A program made the position numbers and the translations under genes. Below, piece after piece: positions 15,104 to 23,779 of a stretch of 64,000 nucleotides of DNA (the stretch's first letter is position 1; every line of letters starts with the position of its first letter). The stretch is from Deltaproteobacteria bacterium. GTDB taxonomy: Bacteria > Myxococcota_A > Polyangia > GCA-2747355 > JADLHG01. The stretch covers positions 1 through 64,000 of the forward strand of contig JADLHG010000009.1 in NCBI GenBank assembly GCA_020848905.1, read 5' to 3'. The notes beneath the pieces are model-generated. The model had not been told where the DNA came from, ran no database searches, and saw only the letters and a list, made by a program, of their open reading frames with translations.

Positions 15104-17127
15104 GGGGTGGTCACCTTGAAGGCGAACTCGTCGTAGGACCAGCGATCCCAGTAGCGCGAGCTCAGATGGCTGTAGTTGTAGCTGTTGAAGTCGAAGCCGG
15201 GGAGGCGCACGAGGTACTGCAGCCAGACGAGATTGCCCGCGGGCCACTCGGGTAGGCCCACCGTCCGCGGGTCGGGCAGCTTCACCTCCGTCACGTCTCC
15301 GGGGCTGATCACGCGCCAGACCGGCGTCTCGTCGGGACGCATGAGCACCGTCACCGCGAGGCTCGGCTTTCCCCCCGAGTAGCTCCACTTCAAGGTGTTC
15401 CCCTGGAGCGGACCGCCCGGCGCTGGCTTGACCTGCACCGGCACGCCGAGGAAGCCGTCCACCACGATCTTGCCCCCGGTGGGTTGCACGGCCATCGCCG
15501 TCCCGCGCGTGTAGGGGACCCCTTGCACCGATCCCGCGTCGAAGAGCACGTCCACGCTGTACGCCGCGTCGAAGAGCCCCTGGTGGCTGAAGCTCGGCAG
15601 CCGTGAGAAATCGAAGGTCGTCGGCACGCCGTCGCCCGAGCGATCCATGTCGTCTCGCAGGATGAAGCCGTCCGCACCGAGGTCGATGGTGAAGCGCACG
15701 CGGTGCTTGAGCATCCCTTGCGGCACGTCGGCGAGCTCCACCGTGACCTTCTCCGTCAGCGGTATGTTCACCAGCACGTCCACCTTCAGGCGGTCGCCCG
15801 GACCTCCCACCACTCCCCGCGTGATCCCCATCGCATACGGCACGAAGGTGTTCGTGGCCTGCGTGTGCAGGCCCGCGAGCGCGTAGACCGCCAGCGACCC
15901 GGTACGCGAGTAGAGGCTGTAGGGCCAGGCCGTCGTCCCCGTCCCCGCCTCGTAGTCGATGACCGCCGTGGGTCCCGCGTAAGGCGGTCCGTAGCGGACG
16001 CTCGAGTTCGTCACGTAGACGTAGACGCGCTTCTGCTGCCCCTGCTTCGGCTCGGGGATGATGTTCCAGCGCGTGCTCCCGGCCCCGGTGGGTCCGCCGA
16101 AGAGCACGTAGCCTTCGATGTAGACCTGGCGCTGTCCCGGCGGAAAGGGCCCCGGTTGCGGCTCGATGATCGGCGTGAGCAGCACCGTCAGGTCGCGCGC
16201 GTCGAACTGCACCACCGTCGTGGTCTCGTACTTCGGCGCCCCCGCCGAGACGGTCACCGGGCCGGCCATCTCCTTCGCCGCGAAGACCACCACGCCCTTG
16301 GCGTCGGCGTCCCCCGAGGCCGCGATGGCGCGCCCCTTCTGCAGGTAGACGCGCGCCCCCTTCACCGGTTGCCGGGTGAACTGGTCGAGCACGGTCACCG
16401 TGACGGTCCCCTGGATGCGCCCGCCCCCCATGCCGCCGTTGAGCGGGCTCGCCGCGGTGTAATAGGTATAGGCGTCCTTGATGCGCACGTCCTTGCCGTC
16501 CGCGCCGGCGAAGACGAGCTCCACCGGTCCGTCGATCCCCGGCGGCGTGACCGCGCGCAGGCTCGTGGTCCCCACCACCTCCACCTCGGTGAGCGGCTTG
16601 CCCCCGAGCGTGAGCTTCATCCCCTCGACGAAGCTCGTCCCCTTGCCGTAGAGCGTGACGAGCGTGCCGCCCGAGGAAGGCCCGCTCGCCGGGTCGAGGT
16701 ACGCGCCGTCGTAGGTGAACGCCCCGGGGAGCGTGAGCGTCTCCTTGCCGTTCGTCACCTCCACGTCCGCCGCCCCCACCTCGCCGGCGGGCGTCAGGAC
16801 CTCCACCTGGATCGGGCTGATGATGCGCTGCTGCCCGGTCTGGATCTCCTTGCCCCCTATGCGCACCGTCACGCCCTTGCCGAAGCCCGAGCCGGTGATC
16901 ACCACCTTGGTCCCGCCCGCAAACGGCCCGTGCGCGGGTTTCACGTGCAGCAGGCCGAAGCGGTCGGGGACGATCCCGTCCGCGTCCACCCCCGTCCCTC
17001 CGTCGGGAAACGCGATCTCCGCGTCCCCTGGCGCGATCGGCACGAACCCCTTGACGAGGTCCTGCAGGCAGCCCGGCAGAACCAGCGTCCACGCCCCTAG
17101 CACGACCACCTTCAGTGCTGCGCGCAT
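15100..17127 (-). CDS. IPT/TIG-domain lipoprotein
   Basis: 675 residues. A signal peptide ends in the lipobox LPGC (Cys20). Two IPT/TIG immunoglobulin-like domains follow: first around 60-145 (HGPFAGGTKVVITGSGFG), second around 145-230 (SGPSSGGTLVTLYGKG). Next comes a carboxypeptidase-regulatory-like fold (VTVLDQFTRQPVKGARVYL) and a long beta-rich C-terminal region that I do not recognise. Such proteins act at the outer surface in binding or gliding-related structures in relatives; the precise role is unknown. It begins two bases after the HEAT gene and ends in GTGA overlap with the IgGFc-like gene, so the three are one transcription unit. Confidence 0.75.
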   Translation of the reverse strand: MRAALKVVVLGAWTLVLPGCLQDLVKGFVPIAPGDAEIAFPDGGTGVDADGIVPDRFGLLHVKPAHGPFAGGTKVVITGSGFGKGVTVRIGGKEIQTGQQRIISPIQVEVLTPAGEVGAADVEVTNGKETLTLPGAFTYDGAYLDPASGPSSGGTLVTLYGKGTSFVEGMKLTLGGKPLTEVEVVGTTSLRAVTPPGIDGPVELVFAGADGKDVRIKDAYTYYTAASPLNGGMGGGRIQGTVTVTVLDQFTRQPVKGARVYLQKGRAIAASGDADAKGVVVFAAKEMAGPVTVSAGAPKYETTTVVQFDARDLTVLLTPIIEPQPGPFPPGQRQVYIEGYVLFGGPTGAGSTRWNIIPEPKQGQQKRVYVYVTNSSVRYGPPYAGPTAVIDYEAGTGTTAWPYSLYSRTGSLAVYALAGLHTQATNTFVPYAMGITRGVVGGPGDRLKVDVLVNIPLTEKVTVELADVPQGMLKHRVRFTIDLGADGFILRDDMDRSGDGVPTTFDFSRLPSFSHQGLFDAAYSVDVLFDAGSVQGVPYTRGTAMAVQPTGGKIVVDGFLGVPVQVKPAPGGPLQGNTLKWSYSGGKPSLAVTVLMRPDETPVWRVISPGDVTEVKLPDPRTVGLPEWPAGNLVWLQYLVRLPGFDFNSYNYSHLSSRYWDRWSYDEFAFKVTTP

Positions 17128-17129
17128 CC

Positions 17130-18758
17130 CTACTCCAATCCCACGAGGCGCAGCTTGTTCTTCGCGCTGCGCCCGAGCTTGCTCCGCGGCGAGCTCTCCG
17201 CGAGGTGCGAGAGCAGCTCCCCGCCGAGCTCCTTCTCGTCCTCGTCCTTGCTCTCCACGAAGTTGAAGCCGACGAAGAAGAGGTCCTCGTCGGCCACGGT
17301 CTTCTCCTTCTTGAGCCGCCCGACCACCGGAAACCCCGCAGTGATGAGCGCCACCGCGTGCTTCAGGACCGGGTCCGTCGTGCGCGACGCGCGCGCCAGG
17401 TCCTTCTTGCCCGGGTGCGCGCAGAGACCGCTCACGAGCGCCACGTAGTGCCCCTCGTCGTCGAGCAGCCCGGCCGCCTCGAGGCGCGACATGAGCGCGA
17501 AGGCCTGCTCGAACCGCTTGGCCTTCTTGTGCGCAAGAGCCCGCTCGGTGAACAGACTCGCGAGACCCTGCGGGTCGGCCGCCTTGAGCAGTCGAAGCAG
17601 AGGAGCTGCGGCCGGGCGGTCGGCCTCGAGCGCGTCGAGCGCCAGCTCGGCCAGGGTCTTCTTCGCCGCCGCGCCGAGCTCGGTCGCGTGCGGCAGGAGC
17701 AGGCGCACGAGCCGCTCGAGGCGTTCGGGCTGCCCGAGCGCCGCTTCGAGCTCCTTGACCAGCGCCCCCGCGGCGCCGTCGATGCGCGACAGAGCGCGAG
17801 CCGCCGCCTCGCGCGCGGTCGGATCGTCGCTGCCGAGGGAGGCGATGAGCGTCTTGACCGCCTTGGTGTCCCCCGTTCGGCCGAGCGCATCGAGCGCGTA
17901 CGCGCGAGTCTCGCTGTGCGTCGACTCGGCGAGCTTCGGCAGGGCCGGGGCGGCCTCGGGGGGCAGGGGCAGCCCGCGCAAGGTGTCCACCGCGGCGCGC
18001 GCGACGGATGGGTCGGCGTCGGCGGCGCAGCGCAAGAGCTCGCGCACGGCGTCGAGAGGGGGCTTGCCCGCGTGGAGCGGCCGGCGGAGCGCGGCCAGCG
18101 CGGCCACGCGCACCGGCACGGGGCTCTTGTCGCCGAGAAACGGCAGGATCGCGGCGGTGAGCTTGCCGTCGCGAAAGTACCCGAGAAGCCGCACCGTGCG
18201 CGCGGCCCCCGTGAGCTCGGACATCCAGCTCTTGTTCTTGAGCAGCGCCGCGACCGCCTCGCGCAGGGACTTCTGCTCGGCGTCGTTCATCTGCTCGAGC
18301 TCGCCGCGGAGCGTGGTCAGCACCGTGTCGCCGAGCTCCTCGTCGGGCAGGAGCTTCAGCAGGCGCTCGAAGGTGTCCTTGCTGTGAAAGCGCGCCAGGA
18401 TCTGCACGATGGTCCGCCGCCGCGCGAGCGGGGCGCCATCCAGCTCGCGGGTGAGCGCCGCCGCGGCCTTCGCCCCCTGGCTAGCCAGGAGCACCGCGGC
18501 CCGGGCCCGCACCTCCTCGTCGGGGCTGTCGAGCAGGGGAGCCACGGCGGAGGCGATCCCGGTGGCGCGCATCGCCGCCAGCGCCTCGAGGGCGTAGACC
18601 CGCAACGGGGCGTGATCCTCGGCCAGGCAGCGCGCGAGCGCCTCCGTGACCTCGGCGCTCTTGGGTCGCACCTCGGCCAGCACCATGGCCGCAGCGCAAC
18701 GCCGCTCCACCCGCTCGTCGCCGAGCATGCCTGCGATTCGTTCGAGGATCGGCTCCAT
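17130..18758 (-). CDS. HEAT-repeat protein
   Basis: 542 residues with no signal peptide, made mostly of HEAT/PBS-lyase-type helical repeats (EVRARAAVLLASQGAKAAAA, PTAREAAARALSRIDGAAG, VARAAVDTLRGLPLPPEAAP). The last 140 residues are less repetitive and end KNKLRLVGLE. Likely a cytoplasmic protein-protein scaffold. AAGGTG lies about eight bases before the ATG at 18758; longer frames to 19022 have no support. First gene of the unit with the IPT/TIG and IgGFc-like surface proteins, though itself cytoplasmic. Confidence 0.8.
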   Translation of the reverse strand: MEPILERIAGMLGDERVERRCAAAMVLAEVRPKSAEVTEALARCLAEDHAPLRVYALEALAAMRATGIASAVAPLLDSPDEEVRARAAVLLASQGAKAAAALTRELDGAPLARRRTIVQILARFHSKDTFERLLKLLPDEELGDTVLTTLRGELEQMNDAEQKSLREAVAALLKNKSWMSELTGAARTVRLLGYFRDGKLTAAILPFLGDKSPVPVRVAALAALRRPLHAGKPPLDAVRELLRCAADADPSVARAAVDTLRGLPLPPEAAPALPKLAESTHSETRAYALDALGRTGDTKAVKTLIASLGSDDPTAREAAARALSRIDGAAGALVKELEAALGQPERLERLVRLLLPHATELGAAAKKTLAELALDALEADRPAAAPLLRLLKAADPQGLASLFTERALAHKKAKRFEQAFALMSRLEAAGLLDDEGHYVALVSGLCAHPGKKDLARASRTTDPVLKHAVALITAGFPVVGRLKKEKTVADEDLFFVGFNFVESKDEDEKELGGELLSHLAESSPRSKLGRSAKNKLRLVGLE

Positions 18759-19049
18759 AGCCACACCTTGGGATCGACCCTTGGGCCTGCGCGGCCAGCG
18801 AGCCGAGCCTGGAAGCGACGTGCGTGAAAAACGCGAGCCTCCGGGCTGAGATTCCGGCCGGAGCACGCGTAAGTGTACTGACCCCCGACAAATCGGGCAA
18901 TCGGCGACGGCACGAGCGAGCCGTGGCGCGGACGCGGGTGACCGGGCACGAGCGCTGGAGGAGCGGACGCGGGGTGGCCCGAACCGCGACGTCGCTCCCG
19001 GGGTCATCTCTTGCGAAGCCACGCAAGATCACGGATCCTCGTCGGACCC

Positions 19050-19310
19050 ATGCGCATATTCTGCCATCGCGTGCTGTTGGTGCTGAGCCTGCTGGGGTTG
19101 CCGCTCCTCGCTGCCGGCTGCGCGAGCTCGGCGGCCGGACGTCGTCCCACGGCCCATCGGTGCCCCGATCACCAGGCGTTGCGCTGCCTGACCCAGGTTC
19201 AGTGTTCCTACGACGAGGGGCGAGGCTGCGAGGTCTGCCAGTGCGCGCCTCCGGACGTGGGGCCGGCGCAGGCCCCGCCGGATCAGCCCCGGCCGGTCCA
19301 GCCGCGGTAG
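19050..19310 (+). CDS. Small Cys-rich lipoprotein
   Basis: 86 residues. Signal peptide LLVLSLLGLPLLAAGC with lipobox LAAGC. The mature part has six Cys in CPDHQALRC, VQC and GCEVCQC, typical of a small disulfide-rich domain, then a Pro/Gln-rich tail. No named family is recognised, although the C-x(n)-CxxCxC spacing recalls antistasin-like or Kazal-like mini-domains. Monocistronic and divergent from the HEAT operon. Confidence 0.6.
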   Translation: MRIFCHRVLLVLSLLGLPLLAAGCASSAAGRRPTAHRCPDHQALRCLTQVQCSYDEGRGCEVCQCAPPDVGPAQAPPDQPRPVQPR

Positions 19311-19340
19311 CGCGGCGCACACCGAGGACTGGTCACTCGG

Positions 19341-19378
19341 GTGGCCGATGGGGTCAACTGACGTGGCCAGTGGGGTCA
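19341..19378. mobile_element. Possible IS21-family end remnant
   Basis: GTGGCCGATGGGGTCA (19341-19356) and GTGGCCAGTGGGGTCA (19363-19378) repeat with a 22-base period. Repeated TGACCCCA-type boxes of this kind are known at IS21-family ends. No transposase gene is near, so at most a solo end or scar remains. Confidence 0.4.
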
Positions 19379-19565
19379 CGGACCTCATGGGCCGCGCTGG
19401 CCGCTCAGGTCGTCACTCGAAGGATCTTCAAGCGTTCGACGGGATCCTGCCCCCGCGAGGGCTCGCTCGATTCAGGCATGCCGATTGCTATTGTGTAGCG
19501 TCGCCCGCAACACCCGCCTTCTAAAATCTGCGCTTCTCCCCCTGCCGGTGCCATCACCCTCGAGA

Positions 19566-19591
19566 CCTCGAACCCCCCCGCGGGTTCGAGG
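19566..19591. terminator. Candidate terminator hairpin
   Basis: CCTCGAACCC pairs perfectly with GGGTTCGAGG around a six-base loop, between the convergent lipoprotein gene and the gene ending at 19803. No T-run follows. A bidirectional transcription end is plausible. Confidence 0.4.
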
Positions 19592-19641
19592 GTGAGGCCC
19601 ATTTCCTCCCCCGCCTTCGCCCCCACCGCGTCCCGCAGCAC

Positions 19642-19752
19642 GCACCGGGGTTGATTTGCGGAACCCCCGCGCGCACCGGGGTTGATTTGCGGAACCCCCG
19701 CGCGCACCGGGGTTGAGTTGGTCGGGGGTTGAGTTGGTCGGGAGTTGGTCGG
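19642..19752. repeat. Tandem repeats of 31 and 16 bases
   Basis: The 31-base unit starting GCACCGGGGTTGATTTGCGG occurs at 19642-19672 and 19673-19703, then a partial copy at 19704-19716. Each unit can fold through GGGGTT/AACCCC. The partial copy merges into a 16-base repeat GTTGAGTTGGTCGGGG (19712, 19728) and a shortened GTTGGTCGG. Noncoding. Confidence 0.8.
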
Positions 19753-19802
19753 CTTGGAGGAGGCGGGGAAGACGCGGCGCGGCGGGGAGGAAAGGAGGCG
19801 GG

Positions 19803-20276
19803 CTACCTGTTCGGGTGGGGGCTCTGGACGTCCCTCGCTTCTCCCCGCGTGTAGGCCATGATGTTCTTCCAGTTCGCGGCGAGCGTCACCCCGAGGTAGG
19901 TCGTCACGCCAGCCATGATCGTGCCCCAACCGTAGGTCCCCCAGTTCCATTCGGGCCTCAGGAAGGGCACCACGGCCGACGCCCCGGTGAGCACCATCCA
20001 GCCCAGGTACCCCCCGACGGTCATCTTCGGGATGCCGGCTTCCGTCGCCCGCGGTGTGGCCGCGCGCGTGAGGAACTGCCGTGGCGTTGCCGTAACCCGC
20101 TGGGTGAAACCCGACAGGCGCTGCCGCGCCTCTCCCCATTTCTGGGCCAGGCCACTACCACCTGCGCCTTGCCCTAGTCGGGCGGACGCCACAGATGCGG
20201 TGCCGAGAAGCAAGGTCGCTGCTATCACACACGAAACCAAGCGATGCGGTGCACGGAAACGGGACGACGTGGTCAT
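19803..20276 (-). CDS. Small membrane protein, unknown
   Basis: 157 residues. A signal peptide or first helix (LVSCVIAATLLLGTASVASA) is followed by a basic linker and two hydrophobic segments (GYLGWMVLTGASAVVPFL and TIMAGVTTYLGVTLAANW). GAGGAGG stands directly upstream of the ATG at 20276, a strong ribosome site that supports this as a real gene. No family is recognised; an inner-membrane location after signal cleavage is likely. Confidence 0.6.
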   Translation of the reverse strand: MTTSSRFRAPHRLVSCVIAATLLLGTASVASARLGQGAGGSGLAQKWGEARQRLSGFTQRVTATPRQFLTRAATPRATEAGIPKMTVGGYLGWMVLTGASAVVPFLRPEWNWGTYGWGTIMAGVTTYLGVTLAANWKNIMAYTRGEARDVQSPHPNR

Positions 20277-20505
20277 GGGATTCCTCCTCGCTGACCGGCG
20301 CTAGAGCAAGCCATGTGCCATCGTGCGTTGGATTTGTGCCGCGACATCACGCCGCTTTTTTCGCTGCCCACAGACGTCTGCGGCTAGCCGCCCCCTGGCG
20401 CGGTGCCTCGGGTGGCCGATCACCGGAGCCCACGCCGAGTACTTCCGCGGTCCTCGCGGTCGTCGGAGCGGGCCCACGGCTTGCTTGTGCGATCCATATA
20501 GATCG

Positions 20506-21231
20506 ATGCGTGTCGGCTCACCCGTTCGCTGGACCCGTCCTTGGCTGTGCGCTCGCCGCGCGGCCGTCGTCGCGCTCGCGCTCACGCTCGACCTAGCCCT
20601 CGGCCTCGCCCCCGGCATCCGCCCGGCCGAGGCCCGCGGAGACGATGCCGCGCGCGCGACGCGCCCCAACGCCGCTCCCCCCTCGCTTTGGGCGCTCGGC
20701 CGCCAGGCGCTCGGACTGCGCTTTGGCCTCTGGCCGGCGGGAACGCGCGCCGTGCACGAGCCGCTCACCGACGGAGACCGGCGCCGCTACGCCGAAGGAT
20801 CGAAGGTCGAGGTCGGGTGGTTCGAGGCGCGCCCCGGCATCGCACCCATCGCCGAGGTCCGCGTCAGCTCGGACCATCCGTCGCAGATCGCGCAGCCCGC
20901 CCTGCAGGCCGCGCTGTACGCCTTCGTCGGACCGCTCGCGAAACGCCCCGGACCTCACGTCGTGCGCTTCACGCACACGCACCCGGGTTCCTTCTGGCGC
21001 CGCCTGCTGGACCATCCGTTCGGTCCCTTGCAGGTCTTCTCGCGCGAGGACAAACAGCTCGGAACGTGGGTCGCGCATCGCCTGGCCGAACAGGGCCTCG
21101 AGGCCACCGTGGAGATGGCCGTCCTCTGTCGCGACCTGGCCGGTCGGGTCACGAAGCGCGTAGTCGTCCTGCCGCCCCCGCTGCACCTCGGAGAGCCGGC
21201 GTCCGACGGGGCCCGGAGCCCGGCGCCATGA
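20506..21231 (+). CDS. Secreted protein with JAMM-like HxHP...SxxD pattern
   Basis: 241 residues with a signal sequence (AAVVALALTLDLALGLAPG, cleavage near AEA). The middle contains FTHTHPG, then 16-18 residues later FSREDKQLGTW, an order that recalls the metal site of JAB1/MPN (RadC-like) proteins (HxHP...SxxD), but with a longer gap than usual and no clear upstream Glu. The C-terminal part (VEMAVLCRDLAGRVTKRVVVL) is a beta-hairpin pattern. The function remains unknown; a metalloprotease or degenerate JAB fold is a weak inference. The start is chosen for the signal peptide. It precedes the transglycosylase gene by 79 bases. Confidence 0.55.
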   Translation: MRVGSPVRWTRPWLCARRAAVVALALTLDLALGLAPGIRPAEARGDDAARATRPNAAPPSLWALGRQALGLRFGLWPAGTRAVHEPLTDGDRRRYAEGSKVEVGWFEARPGIAPIAEVRVSSDHPSQIAQPALQAALYAFVGPLAKRPGPHVVRFTHTHPGSFWRRLLDHPFGPLQVFSREDKQLGTWVAHRLAEQGLEATVEMAVLCRDLAGRVTKRVVVLPPPLHLGEPASDGARSPAP

Positions 21232-21310
21232 TTCCTTCGCGGCGCGGCGTTTTTCGCTTGCAGCGCCCGCACGGCTCTGCACTTGATCGAGAGAACCCGG
21301 CGGGTGGTGA

Positions 21311-22528
21311 ATGATGTCCCGCTTTCGCACGCTCCGACGCACCGCAGTTCTCGCGCTCCTCCCAGCGGGCCTCCTCGGCCTCGCCCTCCTGGGGAGCTGC
21401 GGACCCGACCGCCCCGAGCTCGACTCGCAGCGCTACGAGCTCTCCGCGGCCGTCGAGCAATGGCGGGCCCTCGTCGAGAAGTACTTCAAGAACCAGCACG
21501 TCACCTGGGCCCTGAACATCATCGCCTGCGAGAGCGGCGGCAACCCGAAGGCCTACAACGCGAGCTCGGGTGCCTCGGGGCTCTTTCAACACCTGGCGAT
21601 CTACTGGGCGGAGCGGGCCAAGAAGGCGGGCTTTCCGGGCGCCAGCGTCTTCGACCCGGAAGCGAACATCGCCGCGTCCGCGTACCTGCTCTACGCCGCG
21701 GGAGGCGGGCCGAAGCACTGGTCCTGCAAGCACTCGCCGTTCGAGGAGCCCGGCTACCAGCCCAAGTTCTGGGACGACAACGGCAACCCGATCGGGACAC
21801 AACCGCCCCCCACGGGCTCGACCTGCCCCGAGCTGCCGGCGAGCGGCGGCATCATCGACGAGAAGAGCCCGTGCTTCGAGAAGGCCGGGACGGAGACCTA
21901 CTGGCACGTCGTGACGGGCCAGGGGCACGACGGCAGCCTCCTCTGGACCGACGCCACCAGCGGCGCCACCCCGGACAACACGGCCAAGTGGAAGATCTCG
22001 CTCGCCGCGGCCGGCCGCTACGAGGTGAAGTACTACGGCGTCCCCGAGTACGCGGTCTTCTCGGCCACGCGCTACACGGTGCGGCACAAGGGGCAGGAGA
22101 CCCCGCTCACGATCAATCAATCGGGCGGGAGCGCCGGCTGGCGAACGCTCGGCACCTTCGACTTCGCCAAAGGCGCCGACCAGTACGTGGCGATCTTCGA
22201 CAACGCCTCGGCCACGGTGCCCAAGAACCAGCACATCGTGGTGGATGCGATTCGACTCGACCCGGCCGGCACCACCACGCCGCCCCCGACGGGTGACGCG
22301 CGGCCGACGGGCCCGAGCCCCGACGGTGGCGTCAGCGTGCCTCCGCCGCCGGGCTCACCTCCCACGCAGCCGCCCCAGACGGAGCCGACCGACCCCGACG
22401 GCAACCCCGTGATGGGCGGTTGCTCCGTCGCAGAGGGGCCGGGATCGCACTCGCTCGCGATCGTGCTGCTGGCGCTCTGGTGGCTCTCCGGCCGACGACG
22501 CGGCTCGCGTCGCCCTCGCACGCGCTGA
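21311..22528 (+). CDS. Lytic transglycosylase lipoprotein with golvesin-like domain and MYXO-CTERM-like tail
   Basis: 405 residues. Signal with lipobox LGSC (Cys30). Residues 45-145 form an SLT/lysozyme-like domain that would cleave peptidoglycan: catalytic E74 in ACESGGNP, then SSGASGLFQ and the A-x-x-Y segment NIAASAYLLYAAGGG. Residues about 185-320 match the golvesin C-terminal-like beta-domain (TYWHVVTG, GRYEVKYYG, DAIRL). A Pro/Thr/Asp-rich linker leads to GGC, a hydrophobic helix (SLAIVLLALWWLSG) and RRRGSRR, as in MYXO-CTERM sorted proteins. Having both a lipobox and this tail is unusual. ATGs at 21311 and 21314 are equivalent starts. Confidence 0.85.
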   Translation: MMSRFRTLRRTAVLALLPAGLLGLALLGSCGPDRPELDSQRYELSAAVEQWRALVEKYFKNQHVTWALNIIACESGGNPKAYNASSGASGLFQHLAIYWAERAKKAGFPGASVFDPEANIAASAYLLYAAGGGPKHWSCKHSPFEEPGYQPKFWDDNGNPIGTQPPPTGSTCPELPASGGIIDEKSPCFEKAGTETYWHVVTGQGHDGSLLWTDATSGATPDNTAKWKISLAAAGRYEVKYYGVPEYAVFSATRYTVRHKGQETPLTINQSGGSAGWRTLGTFDFAKGADQYVAIFDNASATVPKNQHIVVDAIRLDPAGTTTPPPTGDARPTGPSPDGGVSVPPPPGSPPTQPPQTEPTDPDGNPVMGGCSVAEGPGSHSLAIVLLALWWLSGRRRGSRRPRTR

Positions 22529-23733
22529 ACCTCCCGCGCCGCAGCGGGGCGTCCCTCGCCCTGGCACTCCTCGCCGCGTGCTCCGCCGACGGCGCAGACA
22601 ACGAGGCCGGCTACGTCGCCCTGCCGCACGGCTTCGAGCTCGCATGGAAGCTCCTGCCCCATCGGCTCTCTCGGGCCGAGCTCCGACTGTTGCCACCGAC
22701 GGGCGCCGCCCCGCCGCAGCTCGCCACGCAGCAGAACGGCGGCTCGTTCGGCGCCATCGACCGCTACGGGGCGCAGCTCGACTACGCGCTCCTCGTGGCC
22801 GACGGACTGCGCGTGGCGCACGGCACCACGACCCTCGAGCTCGCCCCTGGCCAGACCGACGCCGACGCCGAGGTGACCGTAGGGCTCCCTTCCCACGCCC
22901 CCGCTGGGCCGGTCTTCGCCGTGCTACGGGGCTTTCGCATCTCCACCGCCGACTACGCGACGCCCCCTCCCTGGAACGACCGCTACGACCCGGCGCAGGG
23001 CTACACCACCACGGGCCTCGCGCTTCGGCTCGGGCCCGCGCGCCACGAGGCAGAGCGAGCCCACTTCACCGTGCACGCGAGCTTTCGCCTCGCCCCGTGC
23101 GACCGAAGCGACCCCGCGCGCCAGGACGACATGAACGGCACCATCCCGCTCGCGCGGCGCTGGATCACCGTCGAGCACACGCTCGTCGCGCTCGCCGAAG
23201 GGCAGCTCACCCGCGGCGCGCACGGCTACTTCTCGAGCTACCCAGCCTTCGCGCAGAACGGCGTCCACGTCGTGGACCCGCCGCCTCGCGAACGCTCGGA
23301 GACCCTACGCGGCGCCCCCGGCTGGCCGCGTGCGCTCGCGCTCCTGCAAGGGTTCGACTTCCGCATCAACGACCCCGGCGACAAGGCCGCGAGCTGCACG
23401 ATCCAGCAGCGCGAGGAGTGTGCCGGCCCGGGACGCTACCTCCGCACGCTGCGCGCGCGCGTCGTGGGACGGTCCTACGACGCGACTAGCGGGCTCGCGC
23501 AGCTCGAGCACGATCACGCCTTTCACAACGACGCCCCCGACGGCAGCAAGCTCCTCGAAGAAGGAAACGTCTGCGGCCGACTGCGCGCCGAGACGCTGCT
23601 CCTGCAGCTACCCGCGACGGCACGGCTGCGCGAAGGGCTCGCGGCGCGGGCCAGCGACCTCAAGAGCGGCGAGCGCACCACCTCGCCCGTGGAGGTCTGC
23701 CGAGAGCTACCAGCGCCGGCCCCCTGTCCCTGA
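22480..23733 (+). CDS. Lipoprotein of unknown function
   Basis: About 417 residues. A hydrophobic signal ASLALALLAAC with lipobox places the mature protein on the membrane. The start is uncertain: the GTG at 22480 gives a reasonable leader but overlaps the transglycosylase gene by 49 bases. The body is beta-rich, with several Cys and conserved-looking GYTTTGLALRLG, RRWITVEHTL, LLQGFDFRINDPGD and LEHDHAFHNDAPDG. The His/Asp content suggests metal or ligand binding, but no family is recognised. It is probably co-transcribed with the transglycosylase gene and converges on the gene ending at 23780. Confidence 0.65.
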   Translation: MALRPTTRLASPSHALNLPRRSGASLALALLAACSADGADNEAGYVALPHGFELAWKLLPHRLSRAELRLLPPTGAAPPQLATQQNGGSFGAIDRYGAQLDYALLVADGLRVAHGTTTLELAPGQTDADAEVTVGLPSHAPAGPVFAVLRGFRISTADYATPPPWNDRYDPAQGYTTTGLALRLGPARHEAERAHFTVHASFRLAPCDRSDPARQDDMNGTIPLARRWITVEHTLVALAEGQLTRGAHGYFSSYPAFAQNGVHVVDPPPRERSETLRGAPGWPRALALLQGFDFRINDPGDKAASCTIQQREECAGPGRYLRTLRARVVGRSYDATSGLAQLEHDHAFHNDAPDGSKLLEEGNVCGRLRAETLLLQLPATARLREGLAARASDLKSGERTTSPVEVCRELPAPAPCP

Positions 23734-23779
23734 ACCTGCGCACCTTGGCCACGATCGATCCCGGCAGGCGGCGTCGCCG

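Larger units (their letters stand above)
19311..19802. other. Intergenic region with IS remnant and tandem repeats
   Basis: About 490 bases between convergent genes. It holds an IS21-end-like repeat pair (19341-19378), a strong hairpin (19566-19591) and a tandem array (19642-19752). No gene is supported on either strand. Confidence 0.6.
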
